A DNA stretch of 7,499 nucleotides from Candidatus Peregrinibacteria bacterium (GTDB taxonomy: Bacteria; Patescibacteriota; Gracilibacteria; Peribacterales; Peribacteraceae): the NCBI GenBank assembly GCA_016866815.1, contig VGKZ01000053.1, positions 1 to 7,499 of the forward strand, in the 5' to 3' direction. Position numbers and translations under genes: made by a program. Below the pieces are notes generated by a model that worked only from the letters and a program-made list of their open reading frames with translations, was not told the origin of the DNA and ran no database searches. Position 1 is the first letter of the stretch. The number at the start of each line of letters is the position of its first letter. Shown piece by piece: positions 1 through 4,419 of the stretch.

Positions 1-90
1 ATCAAGGAATACTGCCGCATGAAATACGGTCGAAAGAAGGTCTTCGTCGACCAGGAGATAGAAGATAGGATCGGGATTGGGGGGAAATGA
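1..90 (+). CDS. C-terminal end of an unidentified gene (partial)
   Basis: Reading frame 1 is open from the first base of the window to a TGA at 88-90, giving 29 residues that end in a charged tail (MKYGRKKVFVDQEI followed by a Gly/Ile-rich end). The other two plus-strand frames hit stops early. The stop lies 10 bp from the stop of the minus-strand DUF1622 gene, a convergent arrangement typical of this compact window. I do not recognise the family from so short a piece. No terminator hairpin is visible in the gap. It is called because the frame is open to the edge and fits the gene layout, but 29 codons could be open by chance. Confidence 0.45.
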   Translation: MKEYCRMKYGRKKVFVDQEIEDRIGIGGK

Positions 91-100
91 GGGAAGACAT

Positions 101-550
101 CTACTTCGCCTGCTTCAACCGCTCCAATTCCACCTCGCCTTTTTCCACTTTAATTTCCTCCTCGACATCCTTCAGTTCCCGCGAGAGGAAGATGGTGACT
201 ACCGTGCGGAGAACGATGATGGCGCCGAGTTTTCCGAGATCATCCCACGTCGGATAAACGATGGATTCAATGATGTCTTTGCCGACGAGGAATTCGAGGC
301 CGAGTGCGAGGTGCTTTCCGAGTTCGATGCGTACGCGCGACACCCGTAGACCACCGAAGATACAACCGTGAACGAAATGAATGAACGCAATCACCGTGCC
401 GTACAACATGATGGCGACACCGATGTATCCGATGAATGTGGAGCTGACGATGCTGATCTGACTGAGCAGCTCAACCAAAGGATGCAGATGTGCCTCGGTG
501 TGGCTAACAGGCAGAGCCGTGAGAATGTCGGAGATGATCGGAGGTTCCAT
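101..550 (-). CDS. DUF1622 family integral membrane protein
   Basis: The protein is 149 residues, usual for the DUF1622 family, whose biochemical role is unknown. Three hydrophobic segments are visible at about residues 40-60, 80-98 and 106-122. The family's most recognisable part, RIELGKHLALGLEFLVGKDI, lies at 74-93, followed by PTW at 100-102 and a hydrophobic GAIIVLRT stretch. The last 25 residues are highly charged (Glu/Lys rich) and probably cytoplasmic. The ATG at 550 was chosen because residues read upstream of it are polar and unlike the family, and because a -10-like box sits just upstream. The open frame extends to 694, but that start would overlap the promoter and nearly reach ybaB. 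The gene stands alone, divergent from ybaB and convergent with the gene at the left edge. Family assignment is confident from the central motif; function is not known. Confidence 0.85.
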   Translation of the reverse strand: MEPPIISDILTALPVSHTEAHLHPLVELLSQISIVSSTFIGYIGVAIMLYGTVIAFIHFVHGCIFGGLRVSRVRIELGKHLALGLEFLVGKDIIESIVYPTWDDLGKLGAIIVLRTVVTIFLSRELKDVEEEIKVEKGEVELERLKQAK

Positions 551-571
551 GGATATTGGTGTTCGAAGGAT

Positions 572-600
572 ATAATAGCATTTTTCCTGTATTTCGGCAA
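572..600 (-). promoter_or_regulatory. Promoter for the DUF1622 gene
   Basis: Read on the minus strand there is TTGCCG (595-600), a 17-nt spacer and TATTAT (572-577). TGC precedes the -10 box, giving an extended -10 (TGnTATTAT). Transcription would start about 14 nt before the ATG at 550. No Shine-Dalgarno sequence is visible in that short leader. Confidence 0.5.
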
Positions 601-638
601 TGCAGAGCTCTGCCGTTCGTCTGTTCTCACCTGTTTTC

Positions 639-667
639 TTGCCAAGAACACCGCGCGTCCCTAGCCT
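639..667 (+). promoter_or_regulatory. Weak candidate promoter for ybaB-mltG
   Basis: TTGCCA (639-644), a 17-nt spacer and TAGCCT (662-667) form a sigma70-like pair, but the -10 box is poor. A perfect TATAAT at 571-576 on the plus strand is an alternative, though it lacks a convincing -35 box. Some promoter is expected in this 144-bp divergent gap; which sequence is used is uncertain. Confidence 0.25.
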
Positions 668-694
668 GTTCCCGTAGATTTTCCCCCGTCTCAC

Positions 695-985
695 GTGCCT
701 TCATTCAAACAAGCCCGCGATATGTTCCGTATTCAGCGTGAAGCAAAACGCGTGAAGAAAGAGCTGCGCAATATACATGTAGAGGCTGAAGCGCAGGGTG
801 TCCGTGTCGTCGTCAGCGCAGAGCAGGAGATCGTTGATATTGCGATCGATGAGAACGTGGACCGAACGAAAATTCCCGCTCTTCTGAAGGACGCATTGAA
901 TCGAGCAATGAAGAAGGCTCAGGTGGTTGCTGCGGAGAAAATGCAGGGCGTGATGGGGGAGATGGGACTCGGAGGAAATGCGTGA
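695..985 (+). CDS. ybaB: YbaB/EbfC family nucleoid-associated DNA-binding protein
   Basis: The 96-residue protein has the YbaB/EbfC layout. A long charged N-terminal helix (about residues 4-33, rich in Lys/Arg/Glu) is followed by a beta region (GVRVVVSAEQEIVDIAIDE, about 36-54), then a second helix (LLKDALNRAMKKAQVVAAEKM), and a Gly/Met-rich tail ending MGLGGNA. Known relatives form dimers that bind DNA and coat the nucleoid; in many bacteria the gene lies beside recR or dnaX, but here it precedes mltG. The GTG at 695 is preferred because the next start, ATG at 722, would remove the beginning of the conserved helix. No clear Shine-Dalgarno sequence precedes either. Its stop lies at the start of a repeat-hairpin that separates it from mltG, with which it is probably co-transcribed. 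Length is close to the E. coli protein (109 residues). Confidence 0.88.
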   Translation: MPSFKQARDMFRIQREAKRVKKELRNIHVEAEAQGVRVVVSAEQEIVDIAIDENVDRTKIPALLKDALNRAMKKAQVVAAEKMQGVMGEMGLGGNA

Positions 986-1016
986 TTCGTTGCTCGTGAT
1001 TCGATTGCGAATCACG
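981..1016 (+). repeat. Repeat-hairpin at the ybaB-mltG junction
   Basis: The 9-mer CGTGATTCG occurs at 981-989 and again at 995-1003, and its exact reverse complement CGAATCACG is at 1008-1016. The second copy makes a perfect 9-bp stem with a 4-nt loop (ATTG); the first copy could pair with the same arm instead, giving two competing hairpins. No T-run follows, so it does not look like an intrinsic terminator. It overlaps the ybaB stop codon (983-985) and lies 16 nt before the preferred mltG start. Confidence 0.7.
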
Positions 1017-1031
1017 GTTATGGTACTTCTT

Positions 1032-2051
1032 ATGAAAAAACTTCTGATGATCGGCCTGATTCTCATCGCAGCGATATGCGGCTGGTATTGGTATGCCCTC
1101 ACCGCGCCGGATTCTTCCTCACGGGAGAGCACGATTGTCATCATCGAGTCGGGATGGTCTTCGTCGAGAATTGCGGTTGAGCTCGGCACAAACGATTTGA
1201 TTCGCTCATCATTGGCTTTCCGCATCTATCTGCGACTGAACGGCTTAGACTCTTCATTGCAGGCGGGAAAATTCGTGCTGTCGAAAGCTCAGTCTGTAGC
1301 GGAAATCGTGAGCATTCTCCGCGAGGGGAAGGCCCAGGAGTTGGCCCTGACCATACCGGAGGGGTTTACGGTGAAGGACATCGATCGCCTTCTCGCCAGT
1401 AAAGGGCTCATTGCAACGGGTGCTCTTCTGGACTGTGTGCTGACATGCGACTTTGCCACGTTCGATTTTTTGCCGAAAGAAAAAGGACTCACGGAGCGCG
1501 GAGGCCGGCTGGAGGGTTATCTGTTTCCCGATACGTACTTTGTGAGCACGACGGGGTTTGTTCCGAAATTTTTTCTCGAACGGTTGCTCGGTGCTTTTCG
1601 GAAGAACGTCATCGAAGGGATGAGTGATGAGTTGAAGTCATCCGGCAGGTCGCTCCATCAGATCGTGACCATGGCCTCCTTGATCGAAGAGGAAACGCGC
1701 ACGGATGAGGAGCGCGCGATTGTCGCGGGAATTCTCTGGAAGCGCTTCGATGATGGAAGGGGACTCGGCGTGGATGCGACCGTCCGCTACATTCTGGGCA
1801 AGCCGACCCAGGACATCACGCATGCCGATCTCAATACAAACTCTCCCTACAATACGCGCAAGTTTAAGGGGCTTCCCCCCGGTCCCATTGCGAATGCGGG
1901 ACTCAAGAGCATTCGTGCAACTCTGAAGCCCGAGAAGAGCGCATACTGGTATTATCTTCACGATCCCGAAGGCGTCATTCACTATGCGTTGACCAATGAA
2001 GAGCACAATATCAACCGGTACAAGTACTTGGGCAGCGGGCGACAGGAATAG
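1032..2051 (+). CDS. mltG: Endolytic murein transglycosylase MltG (YceG-like)
   Basis: MltG is an inner-membrane lytic transglycosylase that cuts nascent peptidoglycan strands and is thought to set glycan chain length. From the ATG at 1032 the protein is 339 residues, matching the usual length. Residues 1-23 (MKKLLMIGLILIAAICGWYW) form a single signal anchor. A LysM-like/N-terminal region follows (about 35-120, including LTIPEGFTVKDIDRLL), then the catalytic domain with GRLEGYLFPDTY and ASLIEEET. The first Glu of that motif is residue 219, matching catalytic Glu218 of E. coli MltG. Further family motifs are VDATVRYILG, SPYNTRKFKGLPPGPIANAG and HYALTNEEHN. The frame also offers ATGs at 978 and 1020. 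The one at 978 overlaps the ybaB stop and is preceded by GGAGG, but only 2 nt separate them, and it would put the repeat-hairpin into the protein. The exact start is therefore uncertain; the family is not. Confidence 0.93.
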   Translation: MKKLLMIGLILIAAICGWYWYALTAPDSSSRESTIVIIESGWSSSRIAVELGTNDLIRSSLAFRIYLRLNGLDSSLQAGKFVLSKAQSVAEIVSILREGKAQELALTIPEGFTVKDIDRLLASKGLIATGALLDCVLTCDFATFDFLPKEKGLTERGGRLEGYLFPDTYFVSTTGFVPKFFLERLLGAFRKNVIEGMSDELKSSGRSLHQIVTMASLIEEETRTDEERAIVAGILWKRFDDGRGLGVDATVRYILGKPTQDITHADLNTNSPYNTRKFKGLPPGPIANAGLKSIRATLKPEKSAYWYYLHDPEGVIHYALTNEEHNINRYKYLGSGRQE

Positions 2052-2095
2052 CAGGTATTTACCTATTTTGGCTTAATTTGGGGCTATTTGTGTTA

Positions 2096-2124
2096 TTGCA
2101 AGTAATCATTAAATATTGTATAAT
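2096..2124 (+). promoter_or_regulatory. Promoter for the small exported protein and LOG-like gene
   Basis: TTGCAA (2096-2101), a 17-nt spacer and a perfect TATAAT (2119-2124) lie in an AT-rich stretch after mltG. The -10 box ends only 8 nt before the ATG at 2133, so transcription should begin at or within a base or two of the start codon, giving a leaderless message. Confidence 0.7.
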
Positions 2125-2132
2125 TATATCAA

Positions 2133-2318
2133 ATGAAAAAAACACTCATTGTTGTGGGGGCACTGATCGCTTTCAGTTATGCGGCGTTCGTTCCGCCGGA
2201 CGGCGTTTCCAAAATGCCTATCAAGCAGGTCAATCTGAACATCGATTCCCCGTTCATGAGCGTGAACGCCTCTCTGTCCGGCGACGAACCTTCCACTCCG
2301 GCCCAACCGGAATCCTGA
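2133..2318 (+). CDS. Small exported or membrane-anchored protein, unknown function
   Basis: The 61-residue protein starts with MKK and a hydrophobic core (LIVVGALIAFSYAAF, residues 4-18), which resembles a Sec signal peptide or N-terminal anchor. A possible signal peptidase site lies near SYA-AF. The remaining 40 or so residues are polar and have a Ser/Pro-rich end (GDEPSTPAQPES); no family was recognised. Support for a real gene comes from the strong promoter 8 nt upstream, the signal-like N-terminus and the position 5 nt before the LOG-like gene, suggesting co-transcription and coupled translation. No Shine-Dalgarno sequence precedes the ATG. Confidence 0.7.
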   Translation: MKKTLIVVGALIAFSYAAFVPPDGVSKMPIKQVNLNIDSPFMSVNASLSGDEPSTPAQPES

Positions 2319-2323
2319 CCCCC

Positions 2324-3001
2324 ATGGAACCCCACATTCATTCCGAGCACCAACTGAAGATCGGCGTCATGGGTTCCGCCAGCGGTCCACAGACGCAGGT
2401 TGCTGAAGCACGCAGAAAGGCCCGTGAGCTTGGTAAAGAAATTGCACGGAGAGGCCACGTGTTCATCAATGGCGCATGTCCGGGTCTTCCGCATGATGCG
2501 CTCCTCGGTAACGTGCAGGAGGATGGGTTCTCCATCGGCATTTCGCCGGCGTTTTCGTTGCATGAGCATGCGTACGAATATAAATCTCCTCACGAGAATA
2601 ATGTCATTATCTACACCGGCATGGGATTCATGGAGCGGGATATCATCAATATCCGCAGCAGCGACGGAATCGTCATCGTCGGCGGCGGCATCGGTACGCT
2701 CAATGAATTGACGATTGCCTACGAGGAAGGACGGCCGATCGGCGTACTGACGAACTCCGGCGGTATCAGCGATTCCATTCCTTTCATCATTGAGAAACTC
2801 TGCATGAGACAGATACCGCCGAACATTGTCTTTCACGACGAGCCAGCCGCTCTTCTCGATAAGCTTGAGGATGCAATTAAGCGGTATCCTCTTCCCATCC
2901 ATGAAGACGGTCGTGTTATCGATAAACCCGAGGCCCGCAGAAAGTTCATCAACGGTGTCTGTGAAGCTGTCGATCTCGGTGAAGCCGGCTCCGCTGGTTG
3001 A
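2324..3001 (+). CDS. LOG/SLOG-family Rossmann nucleotide-binding protein (lysine-decarboxylase-like annotation)
   Basis: The 225-residue protein has the single Rossmann-like fold of the LOG/TIGR00725-type families. The N-terminal strand and loop KIGVMGSASGP (residues 12-22) begins the nucleotide-binding fold. RRGHVFINGACPGLPHDAL resembles the second strand and Gly loop. MERDIINIRSSDGIVIVGGGIGTLNELTIAYEEGRPIGVL carries the signature GGGIGTLNE at residues 120-128, equivalent to the PGGxGTxxE motif of LOG proteins. Some relatives are phosphoribohydrolases acting on nucleoside 5'-monophosphates and others bind cofactors; the substrate here cannot be read from the sequence. The ATG at 2324 was chosen because the fold begins right after it, and residues read further upstream (from 2078) are an out-of-frame reading of the 61-residue gene. 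It probably shares the promoter at 2096-2124. Its TGA abuts the stop of der with no spacer. Confidence 0.85.
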   Translation: MEPHIHSEHQLKIGVMGSASGPQTQVAEARRKARELGKEIARRGHVFINGACPGLPHDALLGNVQEDGFSIGISPAFSLHEHAYEYKSPHENNVIIYTGMGFMERDIINIRSSDGIVIVGGGIGTLNELTIAYEEGRPIGVLTNSGGISDSIPFIIEKLCMRQIPPNIVFHDEPAALLDKLEDAIKRYPLPIHEDGRVIDKPEARRKFINGVCEAVDLGEAGSAG

Positions 3002-4339
3002 TCAGCCTGCTTTCGATATCCACCGTATGGGTGTCCCTTCGAATGCGAAGGTTTTCCGAATGCTGTTATCCAGATAGCGCAGCTGCGAGACCTGTACTTT
3101 CTTCGGATCACGGACGAACACGACGAAGGTTGGCGGGATATCGTCACTCTGTGTGATGTGCTTGCTCTTTCCGATTTCCCCCATTGGCTGACCGTAGACG
3201 GTTCGGCGGTACCATTCGTTCAGGTCCTTAGTTGCGATGCGACGCTCGCGGTTTCGAACAGCTGTTTCAATGTGGTCGAAGATCTTGAGGAGTCCTTCGC
3301 GGGTCTTGGCAGAGACGGGGATGACCGGAGCGAATTTGCAGAACTGGAAGTACCCTTCGATCTCCTTCAATCGCAGCTCACGGGTGTCTGCGTTCGTCAG
3401 GTCGACTTTATTGAGGAGTATGATGAGGGCTTTCCCCGCGTCAACGGCCAGACCTGCTATCCTTTTGTCCTGCCGTGAGAGTGTTTCGGTTGCATCCATC
3501 ACGAGTACGACCAGATCACATTCCTCGATCTCGCGGATCGTTCTGAATGTTGCGTAGGCTTCGATTTCTCTTTCCGTGTCCTTCCGGCGGCGAATGCCTG
3601 CGGTATCCGTGAAGACGTAGTCCCGATCGTGGTACCGGATTTCCGTATCCACAGCATCGCGCGTCGTCCCCGGAACGTCGGAAACGATGATCGCGCCCTT
3701 CTGCCGTTCACTGTCGGACATGAATGCGTTGACCAGAGAGCTTTTGCCGACGTTCGGTTTGCCGACGATGGCAATGCGCGGTGCCTTTGTCTCGGACTCC
3801 GGAGTCCGGACGAAGTGGAGTTTCCTGAGATGTTCCTCAATGGCGGACTCCAGCTCGGCAATTCCCGAATTATGATCCGCACTGACCGGAATGATGTTCT
3901 CCGCCATACCCAGTTCGTAGAAGGTCGGCAGAACTTCCTCGGTGGCTTCCGGGTCGTCGCACTTTGTCAGCACGAGCAGTACCGGAACATGTCCGCGTCC
4001 GCGTTTCCGCAGAATGTCGGCGACTGTGAAATCACTCTTCGTGAGCGGGTCCCGGCTATTCACTGTGAAGACGATCACATCGGCATTCTCCACTGCGAGT
4101 ACAGACTGGCGTTCCACATCATCCTCGAAATCCGTGTCCTCCGAACCGCCGCCGATACCTCCGGTATCGATGACGATGTAATCGAGCTCTACCCCGGTCT
4201 TTCTGGCAGCGATCTGGTCTCTCGTGGTGCCAGGAGTGTCGCTGACAATGGCCTTCCTCCGGCCGATGAGGCGGTTGAAGAGGGTCGATTTCCCCGTATT
4301 GGGTCTCCCGATAATGGCGACTGTTGCGAGGCGTGCCAT
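3002..4339 (-). CDS. der: Ribosome-assembly GTPase Der (EngA), two tandem G domains
   Basis: Der is an essential GTPase needed for maturation of the 50S ribosomal subunit. From the ATG at 4339 it is 445 residues, usual for the family. G domain 1: P-loop GRPNTGKST (11-19), DTPGTTRD (34-41), DTGG (58-61) and G4 motif TKCD (125-128). G domain 2: GKPNVGKSS (193-201), DVPGTTRD (221-228), DTAG (245-248) and NKVD (310-313). The C-terminal 90 or so residues form the KH-like RNA-binding domain (ending with the FEGTPIRW-type segment). TKxD in place of NKxD in domain 1 is a conservative variant seen in other GTPases. Longer starts exist at 4357 and 4390, but the P-loop strand begins directly after the 4339 ATG and the -10 box lies 8 nt upstream. 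The gene is divergent from leuS and shares an 80-bp control region with it. Confidence 0.96.
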   Translation of the reverse strand: MARLATVAIIGRPNTGKSTLFNRLIGRRKAIVSDTPGTTRDQIAARKTGVELDYIVIDTGGIGGGSEDTDFEDDVERQSVLAVENADVIVFTVNSRDPLTKSDFTVADILRKRGRGHVPVLLVLTKCDDPEATEEVLPTFYELGMAENIIPVSADHNSGIAELESAIEEHLRKLHFVRTPESETKAPRIAIVGKPNVGKSSLVNAFMSDSERQKGAIIVSDVPGTTRDAVDTEIRYHDRDYVFTDTAGIRRRKDTEREIEAYATFRTIREIEECDLVVLVMDATETLSRQDKRIAGLAVDAGKALIILLNKVDLTNADTRELRLKEIEGYFQFCKFAPVIPVSAKTREGLLKIFDHIETAVRNRERRIATKDLNEWYRRTVYGQPMGEIGKSKHITQSDDIPPTFVVFVRDPKKVQVSQLRYLDNSIRKTFAFEGTPIRWISKAG

Positions 4340-4347
4340 GACGCAGG

Positions 4348-4376
4348 ATTTTAGCATCGCAGACCACTTCTTTCCA
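4348..4376 (-). promoter_or_regulatory. Promoter for der
   Basis: On the minus strand, TGGAAA (4371-4376), a 17-nt spacer and TAAAAT (4348-4353) are preceded by TGC, forming an extended -10 (TGnTAAAAT). The -10 box ends 8 nt before the ATG at 4339, so the predicted message has essentially no leader, and no Shine-Dalgarno sequence is seen. This also argues for 4339 as the start. Confidence 0.6.
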
Positions 4377-4383
4377 TAAAGAA

Positions 4384-4412
4384 TTGTCATTCCTTGGCGA
4401 TTTCACTAGGAT
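4384..4412 (+). promoter_or_regulatory. Promoter for leuS
   Basis: TTGTCA (4384-4389), a 17-nt spacer and TAGGAT (4407-4412) lie back to back with the der promoter, the two -35 boxes being 7 nt apart. The -10 box ends 7 nt before the ATG at 4420, again implying a leaderless transcript. The same AGGA could act as a weak Shine-Dalgarno if transcription began further upstream. No T-box or other leader structure fits in this gap. Confidence 0.55.
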
Positions 4413-4419
4413 TTCCGGC

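Noticed and set aside
983..985. Possible UGA recoding (glycine) as in some CPR lineages
   Set aside because: UGA ends ybaB, the LOG-like gene, der and leuS at the expected family lengths, so it acts as a stop.
978..1031. Upstream mltG start at ATG 978
   Set aside because: GGAGG lies only 2 nt before it, and the added residues encode the repeat-hairpin; the MKK signal anchor at 1032 is a better N-terminus. It is not fully excluded.
2053..2064. Small inverted repeat AGGTA/TACCT after mltG, followed by a few Ts
   Set aside because: Only 4-5 bp with a tiny loop and weak GC content; too poor to call a terminator.
2078..2323. N-terminal extension of the LOG-like protein
   Set aside because: This stretch reads the 61-residue gene in another frame and includes the promoter; the family fold begins just after ATG 2324.
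2177..2902. Minus-strand open frame of 241 codons opposite the LOG-like gene
   Set aside because: It is a shadow: there are no recognisable motifs, and the plus strand has the GGGIGTLNE signature and a good promoter.
3629..4354. Long plus-strand open frame of 241 codons opposite der
   Set aside because: It is the antisense shadow of der, which has a full set of GTPase motifs on the minus strand.
4384..4419. TTG start for leuS
   Set aside because: It would translate the promoter boxes and adds residues not typical of LeuRS; the conserved N-terminus begins at ATG 4420.
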